NCBI GenBank assembly: GCA_017644375.1 | Contig: JAEPLP010000001.1 | Span: 62,001 to 126,000 of the forward strand | Reading direction: 5' to 3' | Length of the DNA: 64,000 bases | Origin: Prochlorococcus marinus CUG1435 | GTDB lineage: Bacteria > Cyanobacteriota > Cyanobacteriia > PCC-6307 > Cyanobiaceae | Shown: piece by piece, positions 1-8,873 of the stretch | Numbering within the stretch: position 1 is the stretch's first letter | Layout: each line of letters starts with the position of its first letter | The notes under the pieces: generated by a model | Databases searched by the model: none | Told to the model about the DNA's origin: nothing | Seen by the model: only the letters and a program-made list of their open reading frames with translations | Made by a program: the position numbers and the translations under genes

Positions 1-900
1 TAATGTAGATTGAATTGCATAATTTTTAATCTTTTCATATTCTGCGAAATCTAAATTTAATCTCTGTTCCAGGACCTCTTTAAGATTCTTATTTTTTATA
101 TTTGTTTCTGCATTTATTGTTAACTGTTTCCTTTCCATAATACCTGGCTTCACTTTATTAATAGATCTCAAATCATCTAGAAAGGTAAGTAAATAACTGC
201 CTTTTTTTATCGAATTTAAGAATGCAATAAAACCACTTCTTATATTTCCTAGTGAGCTGCTAGTTAAAAAATTTACGTACTCAATATTATTTTTATTAAT
301 CATCATGCCATTAGCAAAACTATATTCATTTCTCTTTTCATCATTTTTTACTAAAAGTCTCATAAAATTCCAAAAATCTTGGATACCTCCAAAACTCACG
401 ATTAGATCTAGAGATGGCAAATAATCATTAAATGGTTCAGAGTTTAAATATCTAAAAGTTTCTACATGTTCTTGCCATGTATTAAAACCTGAATAAGCCC
501 CGTTTATAAGATCAATTCTAGGATTTTCATTTCTTAAGTTTTTTTCTAATTGACTAGCAAAAGTTTTAGCATTATCAAAACCATAAAGTCCTTCCCCCAT
601 CGCAACACTATTACCAAGAAGCAAAATTCCATATGTATCCTTTTGCTTCCTGTCATTTTCATAAGGAGTCTTAATAAAACCATTTCGATCGCAAATTAAA
701 AATTTATAATTTTCTGGATTAGCGTACTTATTAGCACAATTTTCTCTCCAGCCAGTTAAAGAATCATATCTTGTTCCATTAGTTAATTTTGTATTTGATT
801 TATTTACAACAAAGAGTGTTATTTCTAAAATAAAAATTATTACTGGAATAAATATACTGGTATAAACTATAAACTTTATAATTTCATTTTTACTCCTCAT
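1..900 (-). CDS. SGNH/GDSL-type hydrolase, membrane-anchored (C-terminus outside window)
   Basis: The frame is open from an ATG at 898-900 to the window edge, giving the first 300 residues. One hydrophobic segment (about residues 7-27) would anchor it in the membrane. A block-I-like motif, LLLGNSVAMGEG, at about residues 93-104 replaces the usual GDS by GNS; NGAYSGFNTW and SFGGIQDFWN follow at the spacing of SGNH blocks II and III. These suggest an esterase or acyl-transfer role outside the cytoplasm. It is the last visible gene of the leftward carbamoyltransferase block. In other cyanobacteria GDSL proteins of this kind (SxtL) accompany O-carbamoyltransferases. The catalytic Asp-His part lies beyond the window or was not identified. 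Family moderately sure, substrate unknown. Confidence 0.7.
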   Translation of the reverse strand, partial: MRSKNEIIKFIVYTSIFIPVIIFILEITLFVVNKSNTKLTNGTRYDSLTGWRENCANKYANPENYKFLICDRNGFIKTPYENDRKQKDTYGILLLGNSVAMGEGLYGFDNAKTFASQLEKNLRNENPRIDLINGAYSGFNTWQEHVETFRYLNSEPFNDYLPSLDLIVSFGGIQDFWNFMRLLVKNDEKRNEYSFANGMMINKNNIEYVNFLTSSSLGNIRSGFIAFLNSIKKGSYLLTFLDDLRSINKVKPGIMERKQLTINAETNIKNKNLKEVLEQRLNLDFAEYEKIKNYAIQSTL

Positions 901-991
901 TTTGAAGATATAAATATATTAATTACAAATATATTTTAAAATGAATATTAAATCTAACAATTCAAAATTATTAAAACCTTATCAACAAAAG

Positions 992-1156
992 CTAAATCGC
1001 AATATAAGTAAAAGGAACGATTACTTGCACTACGCTGATTATTAAAATCAAAATGATAGCCAACAAAATTGCTGTTATCAAAGCGGCCTGAATAGGAGTT
1101 GCATTCTTCCACGCAGATACTGTGATATGTTTTAAAAATCGAAAAAAACTAAACAT
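992..1156 (-). CDS. 54-residue single-span membrane protein, SxtK/DUF5989-like
   Basis: A short frame runs from an ATG at 1154-1156 to TAG at 992-994. Residues 1-20 are basic/aromatic (MFSFFRFLKH start), about 24-46 form one strongly hydrophobic helix, and the end reads VPFTYIAI. It starts 8 bases after the carbamoyltransferase stop, so it is probably co-transcribed and translated with it. The small proteins of the DUF5989/SxtK group, found next to O-carbamoyltransferases, have the same length, one helix and an APFIYTLF-like end from memory; the assignment rests on position, size and that tail. No catalytic residues are visible, so a membrane partner or anchor role is inferred. Confidence 0.62.
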   Translation of the reverse strand: MFSFFRFLKHITVSAWKNATPIQAALITAILLAIILILIISVVQVIVPFTYIAI

Positions 1157-1164
1157 TTAAATTT

Positions 1165-2901
1165 TTAAGTTTTTCTTTTTAGCAATCCTAAGTCAGTTAA
1201 AAGATAACTTAATTTTGTTCTCGAACAAACCATAAGTCCATCAACCAAGTCAAAGCAAGTAGGATCCCCACTAACATTTAGTGAAGAGTTAGCAAGTATT
1301 TCGATTCCCAAAGGCTCTAACTTAGAAAATAATTTACCTAGAGAAGAGTTATTTTCAACAATTTGAATACGTGCTGTTCCATCAACATGCGTTGTAGGAA
1401 ATTTCAAAGAAACATTATCTTTAAGACATTCGCATGTTGCACTCATAGATTTATAGCAATCAATAATTTCGGGCCTTAATTTATAATATTTTTTCGCAAT
1501 TTCATATCTCATAGCTGGAGAAGTTGGCCTAAAGGGACTTCTATTCTTTATGACAGTATTTAAGTTTTTTACAGCATCTTTATTTTTTCCATCACATATT
1601 AGAGATCTGTTGCCTAATGCTCTTGGACCTGTTTCACTGCAAGATAAAACTGTCCCGACAACTTCTCCTGCACTTATAAGTTCAGCAGCTTTTAAAAAAG
1701 CAGCGTCTTCATTTCTCTCGAGAAAAGTAAATTCATTTGAAATAATTTGCTCTGTGATAAGTTCATCATTTCTTATCTCTTTTAAAGAAGGAAATAAAGA
1801 AGGCTTGGAAATATTTAAACCACTATAGGAATTAGATTTTATATAGCAATATAAAGCAGCTCCTATGGCACACCCAGCGTCCCCAGGACTTGGTGGAATA
1901 ATTATCTCATCAACAAATGGCAGTTGCGCAAGACTATCAATTGATGCTGAGTTCATAGAAACTCCACCTGAAAAAAGAAATCTTCTAGAACTAGTTATTT
2001 TATAGGCATGGGTAAAAATTTTTCTAAGTAGATAAGTTACCAAATCTTGGGCTCCCCTTGCTATGTCTGCATATCTCTTAAAATCATTATTTCCCGGAAT
2101 AAGTTGAACGAACGGATTGCGAGCAGGGCCTAATAAGTCTTCTAATTTACTGCTGAATGAGTTAGATATTGATAAGTGATAATCAAAATAACTCATATCA
2201 GAAATTATTTTATTAGAAGTTGAATCCCAGTCCATTAGCCCTCTTACTAACTTTGCTAATTTACTGTTTGAATCACCAAAAGAAGCTAATCCCATAACTT
2301 TATATTCACCTTCATTAATTGCAAACCCTAAGTAATCAGTAATACTTGAATAGAAAAGACCTAGAGAAATAGGATATGGACATTCCCACAACTCATTAAT
2401 CTCAGTAGGATCCACTATTTGACTAATTGAAGCCGTGCTTCTATCTCCAAATCCATCAACAACCACAGAGCAAATATCTTCTTTAGAATTTGAATACGCA
2501 AGAGCAGTTAAGGTATGGGATAAATGGTGATCACAATAAATTAATTTAGTCTCTAATCCTCTAAAAATTTTTGCAAAATCTAGGTAACAAGAAACTGATG
2601 AACGATTAAAATTACGAAACTGATGAGAAAGCAGCTCTAGGCTTTTTGGCATATGATTAGAAGCTTCTTTTACGATATGTAAGAATGCACTTAGAGGCCT
2701 TTCATAGAATGCGACTTTTTCGATATCTTTTAAATTAAGTTTATTAGTATCTAATATTTTTTTTATAGACCGCTTTGGAAAAGATTTATCACCCTTTATT
2801 TGACTTAGAGACTCTTCTCTACAAAAATCGATAAGTAATCCATTTCTATCAACTAATGCAGCCGAGGATTCATGATTATATCCAGTTACTCCAATAAACA
2901 T
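1165..2901 (-). CDS. O-carbamoyltransferase, NodU/CmcH/TobZ/SxtI family
   Basis: Transfers a carbamoyl group from carbamoyl phosphate, through carbamoyl-adenylate, to a hydroxyl of a sugar or small molecule. The 578 residues match the family length. The N-terminal Kae1-like domain starts GVTGYNHESSAAL and carries the metal-binding HHLSH at 125-129, then VVVDGFGDRS and NEGEYKVMGLA; FLFSGGVSMN and PPSPGDAGCAIGAA follow. The C-terminal YrdC-like domain has SETGPRALGNRS at about 422-433, close to the family's FGPRALGNRS. All key motifs are intact. It lies between a ferritin-like protein and the small membrane/GDSL pair, all leftward. The acceptor cannot be read from sequence; cell-surface glycan or a secondary metabolite are both possible. 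Confidence 0.92.
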   Translation of the reverse strand: MFIGVTGYNHESSAALVDRNGLLIDFCREESLSQIKGDKSFPKRSIKKILDTNKLNLKDIEKVAFYERPLSAFLHIVKEASNHMPKSLELLSHQFRNFNRSSVSCYLDFAKIFRGLETKLIYCDHHLSHTLTALAYSNSKEDICSVVVDGFGDRSTASISQIVDPTEINELWECPYPISLGLFYSSITDYLGFAINEGEYKVMGLASFGDSNSKLAKLVRGLMDWDSTSNKIISDMSYFDYHLSISNSFSSKLEDLLGPARNPFVQLIPGNNDFKRYADIARGAQDLVTYLLRKIFTHAYKITSSRRFLFSGGVSMNSASIDSLAQLPFVDEIIIPPSPGDAGCAIGAALYCYIKSNSYSGLNISKPSLFPSLKEIRNDELITEQIISNEFTFLERNEDAAFLKAAELISAGEVVGTVLSCSETGPRALGNRSLICDGKNKDAVKNLNTVIKNRSPFRPTSPAMRYEIAKKYYKLRPEIIDCYKSMSATCECLKDNVSLKFPTTHVDGTARIQIVENNSSLGKLFSKLEPLGIEILANSSLNVSGDPTCFDLVDGLMVCSRTKLSYLLTDLGLLKRKT

Positions 2902-2922
2902 TTTCTTTAATTACTAAATACT

Positions 2923-3618
2923 CTAAAGAATAGAGTTGGTTGAAATATCCATAAGATTTTTACCTTTTCTTTTAAATTCATTTAAATTTAATTTCTTAGA
3001 AATAGTTCCAGCCAAATAAGCCATAACTATATATAAGGGAGTCAGAAGTCTATCAAGAACCTTTAAATTTGCATCATATATTTTTCTTCCTTTATTATTT
3101 ACAGTCTCTCTAATCCGGTAAATAATTAACTGCCAAGGCTGTAAAGCAGAGTAGTTTTTTAAAAAATGTTTTTTAGCCATTCCATGATGACGAAGTTCAT
3201 CTTTCATAACGCCTGAAATTATTCTTCCTTCTTGAGTATTACTTCCAACTAAAGTTAATATCTTTTCAAAAGATGATTTTGCTAAAAGTTCGTTTGTATA
3301 AACAAAAGCAATAAAGTCTTTAAATTTCATTGTATCTATCAGAAAGCCTTTATTGGAGATGTAACCCTTTGTTATTAATGAGGGAGGTGTAAATCTAAAA
3401 TCTCTAGCTTTTTCAACTGAGGCTATCTTTCCTCTTTTAGAAAGCATCTTAAAAAAATATCCAGCATGAATATATTCATCTTTAGCATGCATAAAATAAC
3501 CGAATGCTTGCTTGGAAGAGTTAGTTCCTTTGCATGCCGCAAGCATTTCCAAGGCGGAAGCTAATTCTGCATGAGCTGTTTCATAAAAAATAGGTAGTTC
3601 TGACTGAATCTTTTTCAT
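2923..3618 (-). CDS. Ferritin-like di-iron protein
   Basis: A 231-residue, mostly helical protein with a full set of carboxylate/histidine ligands for a four-helix di-iron site: E18 in AHAELASA, E48-x-x-H51 in DEYIHAGYF, E110 in NELLAKSS, and E141-x-x-H144 in KDELRHHGMA. The pattern E, ExxH, E, ExxH is that of ferritin-like oxygenases and storage proteins. It starts 6 bases after the ychF stop and ends 21 bases before the carbamoyltransferase start, so it probably shares their transcript. Given the neighbours an oxygenase or hydroxylase that prepares an acceptor for carbamoylation is possible, but this is inference; stress or iron functions are equally compatible. Confidence 0.7.
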   Translation of the reverse strand: MKKIQSELPIFYETAHAELASALEMLAACKGTNSSKQAFGYFMHAKDEYIHAGYFFKMLSKRGKIASVEKARDFRFTPPSLITKGYISNKGFLIDTMKFKDFIAFVYTNELLAKSSFEKILTLVGSNTQEGRIISGVMKDELRHHGMAKKHFLKNYSALQPWQLIIYRIRETVNNKGRKIYDANLKVLDRLLTPLYIVMAYLAGTISKKLNLNEFKRKGKNLMDISTNSIL

Positions 3619-3624
3619 CTCACT

Positions 3625-4716
3625 TTAAACATTAAATAAAAACTCCATGACATCTCCTTCATTCACTACATACTCTTTACCTTCACTTCTGAGTAACCCT
3701 TTATTTTTTGCGTTAGCAAATGAACCTGAATCAATTAAATTTTGATACGAAATAGTCTGAGCTCTTATAAATCCTTTTTCAAAATCAGTATGAATTACGC
3801 CTGCTGCTTGTGGCGCAGTCATCCCATCTTTTATGGTCCATGCTTTTGTCTCCTTTTCTCCAGTAGTGAAATAAGTTTTTAATCCCAATAATTTATATGT
3901 TGATCTAATTAAAGAACTTAACCCCCCTTCCTCTACTCCTAAACCAATAAGATAGTCTTTTTTATCTTCTGGTTCTAACTCTATTAATTCAGATTCAACT
4001 TGCGCTGATATTTTTATACATTCTGTATTTTCTTTGCTTGCAAAACTCTGAACTTTTGATGAAAAATCATTACCTTCAGCTAAATCATTTTCATTCAAAT
4101 TTGTTGCGTAAATAATTGGTTTAGCAGTAAGGAAGCCTAGTTGCTTAATTATTAAATTTTCTTCTTCACTCAAAGATATTGATCTAACTGAAAGTCCTTT
4201 CTGTAGCTCTTCTTCAATTTTTTCTAGTAAATTATCTTCTTTTGCTGCTTCTTTACTAGTTCTAACCTGTTTTTTAATTCTTTCTCTTCTTTTTTGGAGT
4301 TGGGATAAATCAGCTAAATTCAATTCCAGATTAATTATCTCAATGTCATCCAAGGGATCTACCTTACCGGAAACATGAATTACATCACTATCTTCAAAGC
4401 ACCTCACAACATGAACTATTGCATCAACCTCCCTAATATTTGATAAAAACTTATTTCCCAAACCTTCTCCTTTATTAGCTCCTTTTACTAGTCCTGCGAT
4501 ATCTACAAATTCAATTTTTGTTGGGATAATATTTTGGCTAGAACTTAGATCACCTAACTCTTGCAACCTTTGATCTGGGACTGAAACTATGCCTTTATTA
4601 GGCTCTATCGTACAAAAGGGAAAATTAGCCGCTTGGGCCTTAGCATTTTCTACAAGTGCATTAAATAGAGTTGATTTTCCAACATTTGGTAATCCAATAA
4701 TACCTGCTTTTAACAT
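3625..4716 (-). CDS. ychF: Ribosome-binding ATPase/GTPase YchF (OLA1 family)
   Basis: Universal Obg-family P-loop NTPase that binds ribosomes and prefers ATP. The 363 residues match the family. Visible elements: G1 loop GLPNVGKST at 8-16, G3 DIAGLVKGA, the altered G4 NLNENDL that accounts for relaxed base specificity, a coiled-coil insertion rich in Lys/Glu in the middle, and the C-terminal TGS domain with GLKTYFTTGEKETKAWT, HTDFEKGFIRA and NEGDVMEF. It reads leftward and is the upstream member of the series leading into the ferritin-like protein and carbamoyltransferase. The fusion protein gene begins divergently at 4861, so promoters for both directions should lie in 4717-4860. Confidence 0.97.
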   Translation of the reverse strand: MLKAGIIGLPNVGKSTLFNALVENAKAQAANFPFCTIEPNKGIVSVPDQRLQELGDLSSSQNIIPTKIEFVDIAGLVKGANKGEGLGNKFLSNIREVDAIVHVVRCFEDSDVIHVSGKVDPLDDIEIINLELNLADLSQLQKRRERIKKQVRTSKEAAKEDNLLEKIEEELQKGLSVRSISLSEEENLIIKQLGFLTAKPIIYATNLNENDLAEGNDFSSKVQSFASKENTECIKISAQVESELIELEPEDKKDYLIGLGVEEGGLSSLIRSTYKLLGLKTYFTTGEKETKAWTIKDGMTAPQAAGVIHTDFEKGFIRAQTISYQNLIDSGSFANAKNKGLLRSEGKEYVVNEGDVMEFLFNV

Positions 4717-4860
4717 TTGAAAAAACTTATGGAAAAATTATCAAGAAAACATCTTCTAGTAATATAGTATTTACTTAACCAATCTTGGATAAGTTAATTA
4801 TAATCGTCTTGATTATTTATTTAGTTCCTAAATATTCTCTACTTCTGCTTTTAAAAAGAA

Positions 4861-5922
4861 ATGTTTGATTTAATAAAAAAAAATATAAATTTAAGAAGTG
4901 GAATTATGCTGCTTTCTCTAGCTATATTTTTCGTTTTTATAACCAATGCCTTCAAGAAAAATAAGTCAAAAGATATTTCTGATTTTGTAGTTCAAGTGGA
5001 AAAAGGAATCCTCTCAGATTCAATTAATACTAGTGGTGAAGTAAAAGCAATAAGGACAAGCAATATTGGGCCTCGGAAGCAAGGCGTAATAAAAGAAATC
5101 AAAGTAGATGAGGGGGATCTTGTAAAAAAAGATCAGGTTCTAGCTTCTCTTGATGATGAAGACTTTATCTATAAAATTGAAGAACTTGAATTAAATGTAG
5201 AAAAACAAAAATCTGAATTTTTAAGAAGAGAATATTTATATCAAGAAGGTGCGGTAAGTAAAGAAGACTATGAAAGTTATAAAAATAACTACAACATTAG
5301 TAGCGCAAAACTTAATGATGCAAAAGCTGAAAAAAGTTTCTATCTAATTAAAGCTCCTTATGGAGGGAAGATAACTGCAAAATATGCTGAGATAGGATCT
5401 TATGTCACACCAAGTACAAACTTAAGTTCAGACCCTAAAACCAAAAACTTTATTTTTGAACTATCAGAGGGCCTAGAAATTGTTGCGAAAGTTCCTGAGA
5501 GTGACATTGGCAGAATAAAAATAGGTCAAGAAGCCTCAGTAAGAATTGAGGCTTATCCATCAAAAAAATATAGTGCCATAGTTAAAAAAATAGCTACAAG
5601 AGCTGTAAAAGATAATAATGTAACCTCATTCGAAGTAACTTTAAATTTTAAAGATATTTCTGAAGAAATTAAAATTGGAATGACTGCAGATCTTGAATTT
5701 AGAGTCCAAGGGAATGAAGAAAAGATCTTAGTGCCAACAGTTTCTATTGTCACTGAAAAAGGTGAAAAAGGAATTTTGAAAGTTGATAAAAACAATTCTC
5801 CCAAATTTGAAAAAATCGAAATTGGTATTAGTAGTGGAAATAAAACTTCAGTAATTGATGGATTAGAACCTGGAGAGCAAATCTTTATTGATATTCCACC
5901 TTGGGCTAAGAAGAGAAAATGA
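4861..5922 (+). CDS. Periplasmic membrane fusion protein (HlyD/DevB-type adaptor)
   Basis: Adaptor subunit of a tripartite exporter (ABC or RND). 353 residues: one N-terminal membrane span (about 13-29), a split biotinyl-lipoyl domain (GVIKEIKVDEGDLVKKDQVL and IKAPYGGKITAKYAEIGSYV), a short helical hairpin between the halves (about 100-155), and a beta-barrel region with EIKIGMTADLEFRV. The ATG at 4861 has an A-rich leader. Its stop overlaps the polA start in an ATGA junction (5919-5922), so the two are translationally coupled. No permease, ATPase or outer-membrane channel is adjacent, so its partners must be elsewhere. Family clear, exported substrate unknown. Confidence 0.85.
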   Translation: MFDLIKKNINLRSGIMLLSLAIFFVFITNAFKKNKSKDISDFVVQVEKGILSDSINTSGEVKAIRTSNIGPRKQGVIKEIKVDEGDLVKKDQVLASLDDEDFIYKIEELELNVEKQKSEFLRREYLYQEGAVSKEDYESYKNNYNISSAKLNDAKAEKSFYLIKAPYGGKITAKYAEIGSYVTPSTNLSSDPKTKNFIFELSEGLEIVAKVPESDIGRIKIGQEASVRIEAYPSKKYSAIVKKIATRAVKDNNVTSFEVTLNFKDISEEIKIGMTADLEFRVQGNEEKILVPTVSIVTEKGEKGILKVDKNNSPKFEKIEIGISSGNKTSVIDGLEPGEQIFIDIPPWAKKRK

Positions 5923-8849
5923 GTTTAAAATCTGAAAACTCTAAAAAACCAATTTTACTTTTAGTCGATGGTCACTCACTTGCTTTTAGAAGCTTCTATG
6001 CATTTAGCAAAGGGATTGATGGAGGTTTAACAACTAAAGAAGGATTCCCAACAAGTGTGACTTATGGATTTCTAAAAAGTCTTCTTGATAATTGCAAAAA
6101 TATTAGTCCTGAGGGTGTTTGTATTACGTTTGATACCGAAAAACCAACTTTCAGACATGAATTAGATCCAAATTATAAGGCCAATAGAGATGTAGCACCA
6201 GATGTTTTTTTTCAGGATATTGAACAACTAGAAATCATTTTAGAAGAAAGCCTTAATTTACCAATTTTTAAATCTCCCGGTTATGAAGCTGATGATCTTT
6301 TAGGCACAATTGCAAATGATGCTTCTTCTAAGGGATGGTGCGTGAATATTCTTTCTGGAGATAGGGACTTATTTCAATTAGTAGATGATCAAAAAGATAT
6401 TTATGTACTTTATATGGGTGGTGGTCCATATGCGAAAAGTGGCAATCCAACTCTTATGAATGAAAATGGAGTAAAAGAAAAATTAGGTGTTGCGCCAGAA
6501 AGAGTAGTTGATCTTAAAGCCCTAACTGGTGATAGTTCTGATAATATTCCTGGTATTAAAGGGGTAGGTCCAAAAACTGCAATTAATCTACTAAAAGAGA
6601 ACGATACGCTTGATGGAATCTATCAGGCTTTGGACAAGATTCAGCAGAACAATGATAAGAAATATAAAGGATTCATCAAAGGTTCAGTTATAGAAAAGCT
6701 CAGAAACGATAAACATAATGCTTTTCTTTCCAGAGATTTAGCAAAAATAAATACTGAGGTGCCTTTGATTTTAAGTAACGGTTATGAATTAAAAAATATA
6801 AATCAAGAACTACTTTCAGAGTCACTGAAAAAATTAGAACTATCAACACTACTTAGACAAATTGATATTTTCAATTCAACTTTCAGCAAAGGTGGTTTTG
6901 ACAAAAATAATGTGGCTAAAGAGGAGGAGAAAGATCCAAAGGTCCCTAGTAAAAGTGAATTAGAAAATAGTGAAAACAAAATACCTAAAATCAACGTAAC
7001 TGTTGTAAATGATTTCGAATTACTTGATAAATTAATCCAAAGACTAGATAAGACCAATCAAATAGTTTCTTTAGATACAGAGACCAATAGTTTGAATCCA
7101 ATCGATGCAGAACTTGTTGGGATAGGGTTATGTCTTGGAGAAGAAAATGATGATTTATTTTATATACCTCTTGGTCATCAAACAAAAAAAGAGACTTCCA
7201 ATCAATTATCAATTGAAGATGTTTTCTCAAAGCTAAGAAATTGGATAGAAGATCCAAACAAAGAAAAGGCACTCCAAAATTCTAAATTTGATAGGCAAAT
7301 ATTTTTTAATCATGGACTTGATCTTAAAGGCGTAACCTTTGACACCTTGTTAGCAGACTACCTTCTTAATAATCAGGAGAAACATGGGTTGGGTGAAATT
7401 AGTTCTAGATTATTTGGATTTAAGCCCCCCTCATTTAAGGAAACCGTTGGGAAGAATAAAGACTTTTCATTTGTTGATATTGATGAAGCAAGTATTTACT
7501 GCGGTTATGATGTTTTTCTAACTTTTAAGATTGTAAAAATTTTTAAGGAAAGTTTTTCAAAGGAAAAAGATGAATTAATCAAATTGTTCGAAGAAATCGA
7601 GCTACCTTTAGAGCCGGTATTGTCCCAAATGGAAATGAATGGCATAACCATCGACATCCCTTATTTGGATAAACTCTCAAAAGAATTAAAAAGTACCTTA
7701 GAAGATATTCAAAGTAAAGTTTATGAGTTAGCAGAGGAGAGTTTCAATCTATCTTCACCAAAACAACTTGGTGAGATCTTGTTTGAAAAATTAAATTTGG
7801 ATAAGAAAAAATCACGGAAAACAAAAACAGGATGGAGTACAGATGCAGTAGTTCTGGAAAGATTAGTCGACGAACATGAAATAATCCAACATTTAATAAA
7901 ACATAGAACTCTTAGCAAATTACTTAGCACCTATATTGATGCTCTTCCAAATCTTATTAACGAAAAGACAGGAAGAGTTCATACAAACTTTAATCAAGCT
8001 GCTACAGCGACTGGGAGACTAAGTAGTAGCAATCCTAATCTTCAAAATATCCCGGTTAGGACTGAATTTAGTAGGAGAATCAGAAAAGCATTCTTGCCTG
8101 AAAAAAATTGGAAACTTTTATCAGCTGATTATTCTCAGATCGAATTAAGAATACTCGCTCACTTAGCGGATGAAGAAATACTAATAAATGCATTTCATAA
8201 AAATAATGACATTCATTCTTTGACTGCAAGATTAATTTTTGAGAAAGAAGAAATTTCCTCTGATGAGAGGAGAGTTGGGAAAACAATAAATTTCGGAGTT
8301 ATCTATGGTATGGGAATTAAAAAGTTTGCCCGTTCAACAGGAGTAAGTACTCCAGAGGCAAAAGAATTCCTAATAAAATACAAAGAAAGATATTCAAAAA
8401 TTTTCAAATTTCTTGAACTCCAAGAAAGGCTTGCCTTATCAAAAGGTTATGTAAAAACAATTTTTGGTAGAAAGAGAGAATTTAAGTTTGATAAAAATGG
8501 ACTTGGAAGACTAATAGGAAAAGATCCTTACGAAATTGACCTGCAATCTGCAAGAAGGGCTGGCATGGAAGCACAGTCATTAAGAGCCGCAGCTAATGCA
8601 CCAATTCAGGGTTCAAGTGCAGACATTATTAAAATTGCAATGGTTCAACTAAATAAGAAATTCATAGAAATGAATGTTCCCGCAAAAATGCTTTTACAAG
8701 TACATGATGAATTATTGTTTGAAGTTGAACCAGATTCTTTGGAATTTACGACAAAATTAGTAAAGAAGACTATGGAAGATTGTGTAAAATTAAATGTGCC
8801 TCTTTTAGTTGATATTGGTATTGGAGACAATTGGATGGAGACAAAATAA
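5919..8849 (+). CDS. polA: DNA polymerase I
   Basis: Repair and Okazaki-fragment polymerase with 5' nuclease, 3' exonuclease and polymerase domains, 976 residues. The 5' nuclease shows LLVDGHSLAFRSF, GYEADDLLGT, GDRDLFQLV and the helix-hairpin-helix NIPGIKGVGPKTA. The 3' exonuclease keeps its acidic residues (SLDTETNSL, LQNSKFDRQ, YCGYDVFLTF), so proofreading is probably active. The polymerase has motif A ADYSQIELR (about 734), motif B RRVGKTINFGVIYG (about 784) and motif C QVHDELLFE (about 928). Phe in motif B implies discrimination against dideoxynucleotides. Start chosen at the ATG overlapping the upstream stop. cysS follows after 24 bases. Confidence 0.97.
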   Translation: MSLKSENSKKPILLLVDGHSLAFRSFYAFSKGIDGGLTTKEGFPTSVTYGFLKSLLDNCKNISPEGVCITFDTEKPTFRHELDPNYKANRDVAPDVFFQDIEQLEIILEESLNLPIFKSPGYEADDLLGTIANDASSKGWCVNILSGDRDLFQLVDDQKDIYVLYMGGGPYAKSGNPTLMNENGVKEKLGVAPERVVDLKALTGDSSDNIPGIKGVGPKTAINLLKENDTLDGIYQALDKIQQNNDKKYKGFIKGSVIEKLRNDKHNAFLSRDLAKINTEVPLILSNGYELKNINQELLSESLKKLELSTLLRQIDIFNSTFSKGGFDKNNVAKEEEKDPKVPSKSELENSENKIPKINVTVVNDFELLDKLIQRLDKTNQIVSLDTETNSLNPIDAELVGIGLCLGEENDDLFYIPLGHQTKKETSNQLSIEDVFSKLRNWIEDPNKEKALQNSKFDRQIFFNHGLDLKGVTFDTLLADYLLNNQEKHGLGEISSRLFGFKPPSFKETVGKNKDFSFVDIDEASIYCGYDVFLTFKIVKIFKESFSKEKDELIKLFEEIELPLEPVLSQMEMNGITIDIPYLDKLSKELKSTLEDIQSKVYELAEESFNLSSPKQLGEILFEKLNLDKKKSRKTKTGWSTDAVVLERLVDEHEIIQHLIKHRTLSKLLSTYIDALPNLINEKTGRVHTNFNQAATATGRLSSSNPNLQNIPVRTEFSRRIRKAFLPEKNWKLLSADYSQIELRILAHLADEEILINAFHKNNDIHSLTARLIFEKEEISSDERRVGKTINFGVIYGMGIKKFARSTGVSTPEAKEFLIKYKERYSKIFKFLELQERLALSKGYVKTIFGRKREFKFDKNGLGRLIGKDPYEIDLQSARRAGMEAQSLRAAANAPIQGSSADIIKIAMVQLNKKFIEMNVPAKMLLQVHDELLFEVEPDSLEFTTKLVKKTMEDCVKLNVPLLVDIGIGDNWMETK

Positions 8850-8873
8850 ACCTTATGAAATACTAAATTTAAG

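Noticed and set aside
1550-1828. Plus-strand frame opposite the carbamoyltransferase
   Set aside because: Shadow of the conserved minus-strand gene with no family resemblance.
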